This document shows positions 34,558 to 43,526 of a DNA stretch of 64,000 nucleotides, piece after piece. Each line of letters opens with the position of its first letter. Positions within the stretch are counted from its first letter, which is position 1. The position numbers and the translations under genes were made by a program. Source of the stretch: SAR202 cluster bacterium bin22 (GTDB lineage: Bacteria; Chloroflexota; Dehalococcoidia; Lucifugimonadales; UBA3495); assembly GCA_002238505.1 (NCBI GenBank), contig MPMM01000001.1:124001-188000 (forward strand). The letters are read 5' to 3'. Under the pieces are notes generated by a model. The model had not been told where the DNA came from. It was given only the letters and a program-made list of their open reading frames with translations, and searched no databases.

Positions 34558-37005
34558 CTAGTCCGCGACTGCGGCTACTTCTGACCGGTTGAGAGTGAGG
34601 GCATCCTTGCCTGCGTCAATCAACAGGTGGTCGCCGTTCCGGAATTCACCGGACAGTATGCCCCTGGACAGCGGGTTTTCCAGGTGCCGCTGAATGGCCC
34701 TTCTCAGTGGCCTGGCGCCGTAAACCGGGTCAAAGCCTTCCTCAGCCAGCCAGTCCGCAGCCGACGGGGTCAACTCGAAGGTGATGTCCAGATCGTCCAA
34801 CCGCTGGGCGACGTCCTTCACCATTAACCCGACTACCTGAACTATCTGGGCCCGGGTTAGCGGGTGGAAGACGATGGTCTCGTCGATGCGGTTCAGAAAC
34901 TCGGGCCGGAAGGCCTGTTTCAATGCATCATTCACAGACTTTTCCAGCAATTCCCGCTCGCCGCTGGCGGACTGGGATGCAAGGTTGAAGCCGACTTCCT
35001 GGCGGTTCAGGTAACCCGTTCCCAGGTTGCTGGTCATAATGATGACCGTGTTTCTGAAATCCACGGTGCGCCCCTGCCCGTCGGTCAGCCTGCCATCCTC
35101 AAGAATTTGCAGGAGGATGTTAAAGACATCGGGGTGCGCCTTTTCGATCTCGTCGAAGAGGATAACCCGATAGGGGCGGCGGCGAACTGCTTCGGTCAGT
35201 TGACCGCCTTCATCGTATCCCACATAGCCCGGAGGAGCGCCCACCAGTCTGGAGACGGTGTGTTTTTCCATGTACTCGGACATGTCCAGCCGCACCATGT
35301 TGCCCTCGTCGTCGAAGAGGAACTCGGCCAGCGCCTTGGACAGTTCCGTCTTTCCCACGCCGGTGGGACCCAGGAATATGAAGCTGCCGATGGGCCGGCG
35401 GGGGTTGCTCAGGCCGGAACGAGCCCGGCGGATGGCCTCGGAAACGGCGTTTACCGCTTCCTCCTGGCCGATGAGCCGCTGGTGCAGGGTCTCTTCCATT
35501 TGGATCAGGCGGTCGGCCTCGCTTTCCAGGAGGCGACCGGAGGGTATTCCGGTCCAGCTGGAGACCAGGTCGGCGATGTCCCTTTCGTCCACCACCATAT
35601 CAACCTTTTGGTCGTGCCTGAGGCTGTTCTGCTCCTCCCCGAGTTCTTCCTCAAGACGCATTCGTTCCGTCCGCAACTGGGCCACCTGTTCGTATTCGCT
35701 GCGCTGGGCAGCCGCATCCTCCTGGTCTGACAGCCGGCGCACCCGTTCCTCCAGTTCGTGGTAGCTGGGAGGAAAGCCTTCGGCGTCTATGCGAACTTTG
35801 CTGGCTGCCTCGTCAATGAAGTCTATTGCCTTGTCGGGCAATTGCCGGCCGGTGATATACCGGTCGCTTAGGCGGGCGGCCGCAACGAGGGCGTCGTCCT
35901 CAATCTTAACCTTGTGATGGGCCTCATAGCGGGGCCTCAGGGCCCTGAGAATTTCCACGGTGTCCTCGACGCTGGGCTCATCCAGATAGACTGGCTGGAA
36001 ACGACGTTCCAGGGCCGCATCCTTCTCAATGTGCTTGCGGTACTCGTCGAGAGTTGTGGCCCCGATGCACTGGAGTTCTCCCCGGGACAGGGCAGGTTTC
36101 AGGAGGTTGCTGGCGTCCAGTCCACCTTCGGCCGCGCCGGCTCCCACCATGGTGTGTATTTCGTCCAGGAACAGGATAAACTCGCCCTGCCCCTGTTTGA
36201 CCTCGTCCATGACTGCCTTGAGGCGTTCCTCGAATTCGCCACGGAACTTGGAACCGGCAACCATGGCGCCCATGTCGAGGGCCAGGACGCGCTTGCCTTT
36301 CAGTGAATCGGGCACGTCGCGGCTGGCGATACGAAGGGCCAGGCCTTCTGCAATGGCGGTCTTGCCGACACCGGCTTCCCCGATGATTGCCGGGTTGTTC
36401 TTTTTGCGGCGGGTGAGGGTTTGTGCCACTCGCCTAATTTCGGCTTCGCGTCCTATTACCGGATCCAGCTTGCCTTCTGTTGCAAGCTCAGTAAGATCAA
36501 TGCTGTACTTTTCCAGGGACCGGTAGCGGCTCTCAGCCCGCCGATCATCAACCCGATGAGCGCCCCGGATCGAGGTCAGGGCCTGGTAAACCTTTTCCTG
36601 GTCGATGCTGAATTCCTGCACCAGCCGGGCTGAGTCTCCCTGGGGTTCTCGTATGGCGGCGATGAAGAGATGTTCGACGCTGATGAAATCGTCCTTAAGT
36701 CTGCGGGACTCCTCCTGGGCCGTATCAAGCAATCGCTGGATGCGGGGTGTAGTGTAGATCTGGCCTGCCTGATTGGTCAGCTTGGGCGATGCCTTCAGCA
36801 ACTGCTCCAGGCGCGCCCGGAAAGCTGGGACGGATATGCCCAGGTGGTCCAGGATGCGGGTTGGGATTCCCTCTTCCTGGTTCAGCATGGCGAGCAGCAC
36901 GTGTTCCACGTCCCACTGGCTGTGGCGGTAATTGCGGACCAGTTCCTGGGAGTCCTGGATAACCATTTGTGCTTGTTCGGTGAAGTCTTCTGATCGCAAA
37001 GTCAT
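34558..37005 (-). CDS. clpC: ATP-dependent Clp protease ATPase subunit ClpC-type (Hsp100)
   Basis: An 815-residue double-AAA+ unfoldase. It has an N-terminal Clp-N repeat domain (1-145), NBD1 with Walker A GEAGVGKT at 209-216, a short middle coiled coil (about 415-480), NBD2 with GPTGVGKT and the [22 protein letters not shown] pore-loop region, and a C-terminal D2-small domain. The short middle domain and the VGF segment (QEVGFNLAS), which fits a ClpP-docking loop, favour ClpC over ClpB. The start at 37005 has GGGAG 8 nt upstream; an in-frame start 18 codons earlier lacks this. Placement next to hspR and dnaJ suggests HspR-controlled expression. Confidence 0.9.
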   Translation of the reverse strand: MTLRSEDFTEQAQMVIQDSQELVRNYRHSQWDVEHVLLAMLNQEEGIPTRILDHLGISVPAFRARLEQLLKASPKLTNQAGQIYTTPRIQRLLDTAQEESRRLKDDFISVEHLFIAAIREPQGDSARLVQEFSIDQEKVYQALTSIRGAHRVDDRRAESRYRSLEKYSIDLTELATEGKLDPVIGREAEIRRVAQTLTRRKKNNPAIIGEAGVGKTAIAEGLALRIASRDVPDSLKGKRVLALDMGAMVAGSKFRGEFEERLKAVMDEVKQGQGEFILFLDEIHTMVGAGAAEGGLDASNLLKPALSRGELQCIGATTLDEYRKHIEKDAALERRFQPVYLDEPSVEDTVEILRALRPRYEAHHKVKIEDDALVAAARLSDRYITGRQLPDKAIDFIDEAASKVRIDAEGFPPSYHELEERVRRLSDQEDAAAQRSEYEQVAQLRTERMRLEEELGEEQNSLRHDQKVDMVVDERDIADLVSSWTGIPSGRLLESEADRLIQMEETLHQRLIGQEEAVNAVSEAIRRARSGLSNPRRPIGSFIFLGPTGVGKTELSKALAEFLFDDEGNMVRLDMSEYMEKHTVSRLVGAPPGYVGYDEGGQLTEAVRRRPYRVILFDEIEKAHPDVFNILLQILEDGRLTDGQGRTVDFRNTVIIMTSNLGTGYLNRQEVGFNLASQSASGERELLEKSVNDALKQAFRPEFLNRIDETIVFHPLTRAQIVQVVGLMVKDVAQRLDDLDITFELTPSAADWLAEEGFDPVYGARPLRRAIQRHLENPLSRGILSGEFRNGDHLLIDAGKDALTLNRSEVAAVAD

Positions 37006-37115
37006 AGTCTCATCTCCCGGATTCATCCCATGCGAGCTGTGCATATACCCGCATCTCATCGGGATGGCGATCTCTTGGTATTAGGAATAAAGCCCTTCGA
37101 AGGGTTCTGCTTGTC

Positions 37116-37472
37116 TTATCGCATCTGCTGCCTTGCAGCGGCGGTACGGTTATCGGCCTGGAGCTGGAGCGCATCAATGGTGGCACTGAGGCGCTTATTT
37201 TCCTGCTCCAGTTCCTCGATGCGAGCCATCAGCTTCAGTGCGACCTCTGCCCCGGCCAGGTTCACTCCCATATCTTCGGTAAAAGTCTTGATGCGGCGCA
37301 GGCGCTCGATGTCTGCCTCTGAATAGAGTCTCTGGCGCCCGTTGGTGCGGGAAGGCCAGATGAGACCAACGCGTTCGTAATAGCGCAGGGTCTGGGCATG
37401 GAGTCCAACCATCCGCGCTGCAATGCTGATAACGAAGCAGGGCTCTTCTGAGTTGTTTCTTTGAAATGTCAT
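37116..37472 (-). CDS. hspR: Heat-shock repressor HspR (MerR family)
   Basis: A 118-residue MerR-type regulator. The winged helix has ISIAARMVGLHAQTLRYYER (residues 15-34) and GLIWPSRTNGRQRLYSEADI, and the C-terminus (about 84-110) is a leucine/glutamate-rich coiled coil. HspR represses dnaK, clp and dnaJ-type operons in Actinobacteria and relatives by binding HAIR operators, often with DnaK as co-repressor. It follows dnaJ with only 3 nt between, so it is co-transcribed and probably autoregulated. dnaK and grpE are not in this window. Confidence 0.92.
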   Translation of the reverse strand: MTFQRNNSEEPCFVISIAARMVGLHAQTLRYYERVGLIWPSRTNGRQRLYSEADIERLRRIKTFTEDMGVNLAGAEVALKLMARIEELEQENKRLSATIDALQLQADNRTAAARQQMR

Positions 37473-37475
37473 AAA

Positions 37476-38375
37476 TTACACCTGTGCACTGTCCCGCAGG
37501 TCTTTGAGTTTGCGGAACAGTTCCTGTTCCTCGGGGCCGGGGTCGCTGGGCAGCACCGCTCTTACGGTGGCGTAGAGGCTGCCCTTACTGCCCGACTTGT
37601 TGAGTTCAGGCATTCCCTGGCCAGAGAGTCGGAACCGGCGGCCATTCTGGGTTCCGGGAGGTACGGTTAATGCCACCCTTCCGGCAAGGGTGGGCACGGT
37701 GACTTCCGCTCCCAGCACCAGGTCTTCTACGGGAACCTCAACTTCGGAGTAAAGGTCCCGCCCCTTTCGTTCAAATCGAGGATGGTCAATGACAGTAACG
37801 GAGAGATAGAAGTCGCCATCTCCGCCGCCAGCCGGGATGTGCACTTTTGAGCCGGTATCTACACCGGCTGGAATCTTTACTTCAAGCCGGCGTCCATCAG
37901 GCAGATTTACCATTCTGGTAGCGCCCTCGGCTGCCTCGGAGAGCGTTATATCAACCTGGTACTGGGCAGGTGGCTGCCGGTGTGAAGGTCGGTCGGAACC
38001 GAAGTTATTAAACAGCCGGTCGAACAGGCCGTCACTGCCGAAGCCTCCCAGGTCGAAGTCCACGCCTCCAAAGTTCCCGGGCTCGCCGTTGCCGTAGAAG
38101 TGAAAGCCACCACGGCCGGCGCCCCGGGCCTCTGCCTGTTCCAACTCGTCGGCGTGCATCCAGCGGTCGCCGTACTTGTCGTATTTGCGCCGCTTATCCG
38201 TGTCCGAAAGGACGCCGTGGGCCTCGTTTATCTGCTTGAACTTTTCCTCTGCGCCGGGGTCGCCCGGGTTAACGTCGGGATGATACTGGCGGGCCAGTTT
38301 CCGGTAGGCCTGCCGTATATCCTTGTCTGTGGCGTCCCGGGCTACTCCCAGCAATTCATAGTAATTTGCTGGCAT
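37476..38375 (-). CDS. dnaJ: DnaJ-class co-chaperone (CbpA-like)
   Basis: A 299-residue J-protein. The J-domain (4-70) has the HPD tripeptide in [12 protein letters not shown] glycine/phenylalanine-rich linker with [13 protein letters not shown] follows, then the two beta-sandwich substrate domains. There is no cysteine-rich zinc finger, so it is the CbpA/class B type. It would stimulate DnaK. I chose ATG 38375 with AGAGGTG upstream; a GTG three codons earlier is too close to the same site. It is the first gene of a dnaJ-hspR unit. Confidence 0.93.
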   Translation of the reverse strand: MPANYYELLGVARDATDKDIRQAYRKLARQYHPDVNPGDPGAEEKFKQINEAHGVLSDTDKRRKYDKYGDRWMHADELEQAEARGAGRGGFHFYGNGEPGNFGGVDFDLGGFGSDGLFDRLFNNFGSDRPSHRQPPAQYQVDITLSEAAEGATRMVNLPDGRRLEVKIPAGVDTGSKVHIPAGGGDGDFYLSVTVIDHPRFERKGRDLYSEVEVPVEDLVLGAEVTVPTLAGRVALTVPPGTQNGRRFRLSGQGMPELNKSGSKGSLYATVRAVLPSDPGPEEQELFRKLKDLRDSAQV

Positions 38376-38413
38376 GGTGTTCACCTCTCAAGGGTGGTTG
38401 CCGTCGTATTGAT

Positions 38414-38442
38414 ATTGTATTGATACCGGCGTTTGTTGTCAA
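38414..38442 (-). promoter_or_regulatory. dnaJ-hspR promoter
   Basis: Minus strand -35 TTGACA (38442-38437), 17-nt spacer, -10 TACAAT (38419-38414). It faces away from the hsp20 promoter; the two -35 boxes form an inverted repeat TTGTCAAG...CTTGACAA. A single HAIR-like half site CTTGAGA lies in the leader just before dnaJ. Confidence 0.7.
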
Positions 38443-38470
38443 GAAAACTAATGAGGACGGATAAGAAGAC

Positions 38471-38499
38471 TTGACAAAGAACGCTCAACTACATAAGAT
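38471..38499 (+). promoter_or_regulatory. hsp20 promoter with HAIR-like and TTGATAT inverted repeats
   Basis: -35 TTGACA (38471-38476), 17-nt spacer, -10 TAAGAT (38494-38499). Overlapping the -35 is CTTGACA-N6-GCTCAAC (38470-38489), close to the HspR operator CTTGAGT-N7-ACTCAAG but one base shorter. A perfect inverted repeat TTGATAT-N5-ATATCAA at 38513-38531 lies downstream of the start site; TTGATAT-like copies also occur in the dnaJ promoter. Confidence 0.6.
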
Positions 38500-38577
38500 A
38501 AACAACGTAGGATTGATATAAGACATATCAAGTTTATTCTAATGTCATAGTGAAATAAGACAAAAGGAGGAACAACT

Positions 38578-39057
38578 ATGGTAATGCGAAGATGGGATCC
38601 CTTCATTGAACTGCGGCGGATGCAGGAGAATATGGACCACCTGTGGCGGGGCTTCTCCCAGCCCAGCGGCAACAACGGCGAGATGGAGGGCTGGGCCATT
38701 CCCCTGGACGTGGTCCAGGAAGGCGAGAATATAGTAGTCCATGCCTCGTTGCCCGGTGTCAACCCGTCGGATCTCAACGTCACCATCGAGAACGATGTGC
38801 TGACCATCCGAGGCCAGACCGCCGGCGAAAATGAACGCCAGGAGGGCAACTACCTGATGCGGGAACGGCACACTGGATCCTTCCACCGCTCCCTGCGCCT
38901 GCCCGACACCCTGGACGTGGAAAAGGCCCAGACCACCTACGACCACGGTGTCCTGACCGTCGCTTTCCCCAAAGTGGAGGCCAAGCAGGCCCGCCAGCTG
39001 CCCATCAATGTCGGCGGCGGCAGTCAGGTCATAGAAGGCGAAAACTCCGAAGCATAG
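38578..39057 (+). CDS. Small heat-shock protein (Hsp20/alpha-crystallin family)
   Basis: A 159-residue chaperone that holds unfolding proteins. The alpha-crystallin domain spans about 38-135, with PLDVVQEGENIVVHASLPGV, DLNVTIENDVLTIRGQ, GSFHRSLRLPDTLD and the GVLTVAFPK end motif. An ideal AAGGAGG ribosome-binding site (38564-38570) sits 7 nt before the ATG. It is divergent from dnaJ-hspR across a 202-base control region and ends in a strong terminator. Confidence 0.95.
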   Translation: MVMRRWDPFIELRRMQENMDHLWRGFSQPSGNNGEMEGWAIPLDVVQEGENIVVHASLPGVNPSDLNVTIENDVLTIRGQTAGENERQEGNYLMRERHTGSFHRSLRLPDTLDVEKAQTTYDHGVLTVAFPKVEAKQARQLPINVGGGSQVIEGENSEA

Positions 39058-39080
39058 AGTCGACGAAGACCGAGGAATTA

Positions 39081-39117
39081 AGGGAGGGGCCCATGAGGGT
39101 CCCTCCTTTTCTTTTGA
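39081..39117 (+). terminator. Intrinsic terminator of hsp20
   Basis: Stem arms 39081-39092 and 39097-39108 (AGGGAGGGGCCC / GGGTCCCTCCTT, with wobble pairs) around an ATGA loop, followed by TTTTCTTTT. Classical rho-independent form. Confidence 0.85.
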
Positions 39118-39215
39118 AGCAGGGATCGCTGAGCGCATGGACAGTTCCACAATTTTGCCCTGCACCGTTCAGCGGTACGCACTCAGGTGGGGTGCTTCAT
39201 TCCTGTGGACTTCGC

Positions 39216-39244
39216 TTGTTGGCTGCCCTGTAAGGTGCTACAAT
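39216..39244 (+). promoter_or_regulatory. Candidate promoter of tRNA-Asn
   Basis: TTGTTG (39216-39221), 17-nt spacer, TACAAT (39239-39244), about 44 nt before the mature tRNA 5' end. The -35 is weak. Confidence 0.4.
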
Positions 39245-39287
39245 CTCTTAGCTGTCCGGAACAACTTCTCGGTTCCGGAGCATTCAT

Positions 39288-39362
39288 TCCCCAGTAGCTC
39301 AGCGGTAGAGCGGGCGGCTGTTAACCGCTAGGTCGCAGGTTCGAATCCTGCCTGGGGAGCCA
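39288..39362 (+). tRNA. tRNA-Asn (anticodon GTT)
   Basis: A 75-nt cloverleaf with encoded CCA. Acceptor arms are TCCCCAG and CTGGGGA with discriminator G; the D-arm is GCTC...GAGC; the anticodon stem GGCGG/CCGCT encloses CTGTTAA (anticodon GTT); the T-arm is GCAGG TTCGAAT CCTGC. Confidence 0.96.
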
Positions 39363-39478
39363 CTTCTTTCACCCTCTTTTTGGTTACAAGTCCAGCCACA
39401 GGCAAAGTCATTAACCACTTCTGCTGTTGCGGCTATCTTTAGTTGGACTGCGACTGCGGTCTGAGATCAGAACCGCCG

Positions 39479-40411
39479 CTATTCGGCCGGCAAGGGTCGG
39501 GCCTGGCGGCCGGGGCCGCCAGCGCTCTCGCGAATGTCTTTGGCCGTAACTTCGTCCACTCCCCTGGGCCAGCGGCGCTTCAGGGGGTCGGTGACCGTAA
39601 GGTTGAAGCTGCCAACTCCCTCGACTCCAATTTCGATGGCGTCGCCGTCCTGCATGGCGCCCAGGCCCTGGTGGTTGGTGCCCATGAACAGGACGTCACC
39701 CGGGCTGATTTCCTCGATGGCCGCTACATATTCGATGGATTCGGCAATGGAGTGGGCTAGGTCGTCAGTGTTGTAGTTAACGCGCAATTCGCCGTCAACG
39801 CTCAGGGTGATTTGCAGATTTTCGGGGTCCGCGATTTCGTCCCGGGTTACGATGCAGGGACCAAGAGGGCAGAAGGTGGGATGTGACTTGTGCTCCGCAA
39901 TAGGCAGCGTGTTGGGGACACGGCCGCCACTCCCTCCTGGCATGCGCGCCGACACGTCCACTCCCGCCGTGTAACCGAAAACATACTCCATAGCCTCCGA
40001 AGCGGGAATGTTCTTCCCGCCCTTCCCGAAGACCAATACCAACTCTGCCTCATGGTGAAAAATGTTGGCATCCACGTCGGGGAGAACTACGACCCCGCCC
40101 GGGCTGAGTACGCTGTGGAGCCTCTTGACGAATCCCCACATCGGGGCAGGCTCCCGCGCTCCAAACTCGCGGAAGTTGCCGCCCATGCAGAGGATCTTGT
40201 TGGGGCTTGGCAGTGGCGCCTGAAGTTGCGCCCCGGCCACCGGTGTGCCCCCTGCGGCGCGGACCTCAAGCATGGGCTGCAGGTCAGCATAGTTTGTGAT
40301 CAGGTGGACCATTGCCTCCTGCCCGCGCCCCTGGCAGAGGTCGCTGATGTCAATTACACCCGCATCCGTCAGAATTCCAGGCTGGTTGTCGTTGTACATT
40401 ACGAGCTTCAT
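39479..40411 (-). CDS. Fumarylacetoacetate hydrolase family protein
   Basis: A 310-residue FAH-family enzyme. The metal site is FHHEAELVLVFGKGG plus a downstream Asp in YTAGVDVSARM. The C-terminal FMGTNHQGLGAMQDGDAIEI is typical of the family, which cleaves C-C bonds in acylpyruvates or hydrates 2-oxo acids in aromatic degradation. The start at 40411 has GAGGAGG upstream; an earlier in-frame start lacks one. No partner catabolic genes are adjacent, so the substrate is not assigned. Confidence 0.87.
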   Translation of the reverse strand: MKLVMYNDNQPGILTDAGVIDISDLCQGRGQEAMVHLITNYADLQPMLEVRAAGGTPVAGAQLQAPLPSPNKILCMGGNFREFGAREPAPMWGFVKRLHSVLSPGGVVVLPDVDANIFHHEAELVLVFGKGGKNIPASEAMEYVFGYTAGVDVSARMPGGSGGRVPNTLPIAEHKSHPTFCPLGPCIVTRDEIADPENLQITLSVDGELRVNYNTDDLAHSIAESIEYVAAIEEISPGDVLFMGTNHQGLGAMQDGDAIEIGVEGVGSFNLTVTDPLKRRWPRGVDEVTAKDIRESAGGPGRQARPLPAE

Positions 40412-40755
40412 TGCTGCCTCCTCGCTGCTAGTGTTTTCCCCGGGGTCGGCTGGTTTTGCCCACTCAAGGGGGGATATCCCAATCTCGGTCAATTGTACTC
40501 ATTCCCTGCTCCGGCCGGTGTTGGGAACTACTACCTCTAACTATGGCAAAGGATGTCCTCAGATCTGGCAAGCCAATTGGTGGTGAGCTTCAGAGGTCCA
40601 CCGGTTCTCCCGCGCTTCCCTTAGAGTAACACCAAGCTCGGGGTTTACGAATGGTTGCAGCGTATCTTTGGGGCAGTTACGCTTGTGGCTCATTCTGCCG
40701 ATTGGCACAGTGTCCTGCCATACACGTTAAAGGGTGTGCAAAGGATTGCAGGCTT
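40412..40755. other. Intergenic region upstream of the FAH gene and the broken methyltransferase
   Basis: This 344-base divergent gap shows no convincing promoter hexamers, hairpins or coding signal beyond the ribosome-binding sites of the flanking genes. Confidence 0.4.
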
Positions 40756-41206
40756 ATGCCCGAGGGCGACGCCAAGGCAATCGTTTCCAACACCCGCCCC
40801 TTTTATGATGGTCCCGCAGACAAAATCTATCGCACCATTCTGGGGAGCCAATCTCCATTTGGGTGTTCCGTGCGGTGACGAATACTCCCATCCGGAAGCA
40901 ATGGAGCATAATAATGAGATCATGGCCGGCGCGGTGAAACCGGGACCGGGAACGCGGGTACTGGACCTGGGCTGTGGCGATGGTTCGACGGCGCGGTACC
41001 TGGCGGCCAGCCGGGGATGTCAGGTAACCGGTACCAATATCAGGCATATGGAACTGGACCTGGCTTGCGAGAATCGGGAAGCTCTCCTGCCTCGTATAGG
41101 GGCGGACACTATTGACCGTACCCTGGCCGACCTGTCTTTCTGGGTCAACTCGGCCAACGCGGGCTACACCGAGTGGGCTCTGTTTGTGGCCACCAAACCT
41201 GAATAG
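40756..41206 (+). pseudogene. Broken sarcosine/dimethylglycine N-methyltransferase
   Basis: The remains of a SAM-dependent methyltransferase in two reading frames. Frame one runs from ATG 40756 (MPEGDAKAIVSNTRPFYDGP, then KIYRTI). It shifts at an apparent extra C at about 40840, and the match continues in the next frame as WGANLHLGVPCGDEY. The SAM-binding VLDLGCGDGSTARYLA and CQVTGTNI follow. The centre of the catalytic domain, roughly 100-120 residues, is missing near 41060-41095, and the end resumes as IDRTLADLSFWVNSANAGYTEW. N- and C-terminal matches resemble sarcosine/dimethylglycine methyltransferases of betaine synthesis. Two independent lesions make a sequencing error an unlikely full explanation. 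An intact GSMT follows 15 nt later. Confidence 0.72.
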
Positions 41207-41221
41207 GCCTTCCGAATACGT

Positions 41222-42016
41222 ATGAGTAGTGAAAGGGAATTACCTGTGACTGCAGCCGATAACACCCCCGTCCGCAGGGACCTGTACAAAGAGCAGTATT
41301 CGCCGGAGTTTGTCGGGCGGTGGGATGAACTCATTGACTGGCAACGAAGGGCGGAGGCGGAGAACAATTTCTTCCAGGATATCTTGAAAGGGCACGGGGT
41401 TGAAACGGTGCTGGATATTGCTTGTGGCACCGGATACCATGCCGTCACCCTGAGAGCCGAGGGTTTCCAGGTCACGGCCGCTGATGGCGCGCCCAACATG
41501 CTGGTTCAGACCAGGCAGAACGCCCAGCGTTTCGGAATCGACGACTTGCGTGTCGTGGAGGCCGAGTGGACCAGGCTTAGCGAGGTCTTCGCGGGAGAAA
41601 GTTTCGACGCTGTAATTTGCCTCGGAAACGCCTTTACTCACCTGTTTGACGAAGGGGACCGTGTCAAGGCTTTAAGCCAGGTGTACCAGTTACTCAACGC
41701 CGGTGGCATTGCAATTATTGATCAGCGAAACTACGACGCCATTCTGGACAACGGCTTCTCCAGCAAGCACCAGTCCTACTACCTGGGCGAAAAGGTCGAA
41801 GTTAGACCGGAAGAATTGAGCGAAGACCTTGTGAGGATGCGCTACGAATACGAGGATGGCGAAGTCCACTTCCTGACAATCTGCCCCATACGCCAGGAGT
41901 ACGTGACCAACCTGCTGCTCGGCGCCGGCTTTCGCAACGTGAAGCGCTATGGAGACTTTGTGGAAGGCTATGATTTCTACGAGCCTGACTTCGTAATACA
42001 AGTGGCCACGAAGTGA
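41222..42016 (+). CDS. Glycine/sarcosine N-methyltransferase
   Basis: A 264-residue class I SAM methyltransferase closely resembling the GSMT enzymes of betaine-making halophiles. Matches are DLYKEQYSPEFVGRWDELID near the N-terminus, SAM motif I VLDIACGTGYHAVTL, ADGAPNML, the strongly conserved VICLGNAFTHLFDEGDR and DQRNYDAILDNGFSSKH, and the terminal EPDFVIQVATK. GSMT methylates glycine to sarcosine and then dimethylglycine. A second enzyme normally completes betaine, but its apparent gene directly upstream is broken. The protein may therefore make partially methylated glycines, or another gene elsewhere may finish the route. Confidence 0.85.
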   Translation: MSSERELPVTAADNTPVRRDLYKEQYSPEFVGRWDELIDWQRRAEAENNFFQDILKGHGVETVLDIACGTGYHAVTLRAEGFQVTAADGAPNMLVQTRQNAQRFGIDDLRVVEAEWTRLSEVFAGESFDAVICLGNAFTHLFDEGDRVKALSQVYQLLNAGGIAIIDQRNYDAILDNGFSSKHQSYYLGEKVEVRPEELSEDLVRMRYEYEDGEVHFLTICPIRQEYVTNLLLGAGFRNVKRYGDFVEGYDFYEPDFVIQVATK

Positions 42017-42381
42017 TGCTGCGCCAGGCCTTTCCAACTCCGGCCAGGCCTTCGTAAGCGGCCGGCGACCTTTGGTGGGCCCGTTGCCAGCGAGGTGCAG
42101 GAAGGCGCCGCTTAAACGAGGACTCGCCGGAAAGGGCAACTTGGGCGTGGTGGAGGCGCCCAGGTCAATTGCAAGACGGCGAAGTACCATGCTATGCCCT
42201 TGGGCCCGCTTGGGTTGAGATTCATTTCTTGCCAATAGTTCCTGTGCTATTTGAGAAGAGTTTGAGCGCGGTTGCCCCTCTGCATTACCAAAGTTGACAA
42301 CGTTCTTCCGCCGTGCTGGAATGGCCCCAACCTGAGTTCCCGGAAAATTACGGGAATAATTTCGCCGATAGGAGGGGGAGT
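42017..42381. other. Intergenic region before the Asp-box protein
   Basis: A 365-base gap without a supported gene. A possible promoter is TTGACA at 42294-42299 with TGGAAT at 42317-42322 (17-nt spacer), about 55 nt before the next start. Confidence 0.4.
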
Positions 42382-43431
42382 ATGACTACCCAAGAGTCCA
42401 GTAACGGCAAGTGTTTCGTTTACGTGGGTCTGGCTGGCGAGACCGCCCCAGGCAGAGCCATAGCCAGCGGCCTGTACCGAATGGCCAAAGGGGATGACAA
42501 CTGGGAGTTGCTTACAAACGGTCTGCCTGATTCGCCCGCCATCCGGGCCATCGCAATTCACCCCGAGCAGTCCAATACCGTGTTTGTCGGCACCCAGGAC
42601 GGTCCCTACCGGACCGAGGACCACGGCGACCACTGGGAAAAGGTCAATGTGCCGGATCACGGGCTGCCGGTGTGGTCGCTGCTTTTCCACCCCCGGGACC
42701 CCAACGTAATGTTCGCTGGGTATGAATCATCAGAGATATACCGGAGCGACGACGGCGGAGAGCGGTGGCAGCAACTTCCCGTTAGTGTCCGCTTTCCTGA
42801 GGTTACGGTAGGCCCCGGCGCCAACCTGGCCAAGCGTGTGCTGCAGATCGCCGGCGTGTCTTCCAACACCGATGAATTGTACGGAGCAATTGAGGTTGGC
42901 GGCATCATTCGCAGCCAGGACGGCGGCGAGCACTGGGAGCAGCTCAGCCACGGGCAGTACGTCAACGATGACCCGGTGGACATGCATGGGGTCCTGACCA
43001 GCACCTTCCGGCCTGGCAGTGTTCTCAGCATAGGCCGCGCCGGCATGTTCCGGAGCGCCGACAAGGGCGACCACTGGGCCAGGGTCCAGTTGGACCCCTT
43101 GAACGAGAAAGGGCAGACTTACTGCCGCCAGATTCGCGAAGTGCCTGGCGATCCCAAGACCATCTGGGTTGCCGGCGGCGCTAATTTCATGAGTGATATG
43201 GGAGCGCTGTTCCGGAGCCAGGACGGCGGCGTGAGCTGGGACCGGGTGGACACCGGTTTCCAGGCTAACAGCACGTTGTTCGGTCTCGCATTCAATGCGC
43301 GCCAGCCCAGCACAATGTTCTGCGCTTCCAGCAACGGGCAGGTCTGGGGCAGCGGCGACGGCGGCGAGAACTGGGCCGACCACCCCCTGCCTGAAGGGGA
43401 GCGGCAGGTCTATTCCATGGCCTGCGGTTAG
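42382..43431 (+). CDS. Asp-box/BNR-repeat beta-propeller protein
   Basis: A 349-residue repeat protein with at least six Asp-box type turns, including SDDGGERWQQL, SQDGGEHWEQL, SADKGDHWARV, SQDGGVSWDRV and GDGGENWADH. This spacing predicts a beta-propeller as in sialidase-like and Ycf48-like proteins. No signal peptide is evident, so it may act in the cytoplasm. Start ATG 42382 has GGAGGGGG upstream. Enzymatic residues of sialidases are not seen; a binding role is as likely as catalysis. Confidence 0.8.
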   Translation: MTTQESSNGKCFVYVGLAGETAPGRAIASGLYRMAKGDDNWELLTNGLPDSPAIRAIAIHPEQSNTVFVGTQDGPYRTEDHGDHWEKVNVPDHGLPVWSLLFHPRDPNVMFAGYESSEIYRSDDGGERWQQLPVSVRFPEVTVGPGANLAKRVLQIAGVSSNTDELYGAIEVGGIIRSQDGGEHWEQLSHGQYVNDDPVDMHGVLTSTFRPGSVLSIGRAGMFRSADKGDHWARVQLDPLNEKGQTYCRQIREVPGDPKTIWVAGGANFMSDMGALFRSQDGGVSWDRVDTGFQANSTLFGLAFNARQPSTMFCASSNGQVWGSGDGGENWADHPLPEGERQVYSMACG

Positions 43432-43441
43432 AGCCCTAGCG

Positions 43442-43480
43442 AAGGGGCGGCGAAGCACCAGGAAATTGCGCCGCCCCTTT
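43442..43480. terminator. Terminator between convergent Asp-box and HAD genes
   Basis: Arms AAGGGGCGGCG (43442-43452) and CGCCGCCCCTT (43469-43479) pair perfectly around a 16-nt loop. It lies 10 nt after the Asp-box stop and faces the end of the HAD gene, so it may serve both strands. Confidence 0.65.
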
Positions 43481-43526
43481 CTACTCCGGTTTGCAAATCC
43501 AGATACTTTGTCACCACTGCCACACA

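Noticed and set aside
34558-37005. ClpB disaggregase
   Set aside because: The middle domain is too short for ClpB, and a VGF segment that could dock ClpP is present, so ClpC-type is preferred.
38470-38489. A consensus HspR (HAIR) operator
   Set aside because: The spacer is one base short and the outer bases differ, so it is given only as HAIR-like.
42017-42381. A missed short gene between GSMT and the Asp-box protein
   Set aside because: Frames here lack ribosome-binding sites and show no conserved motif.
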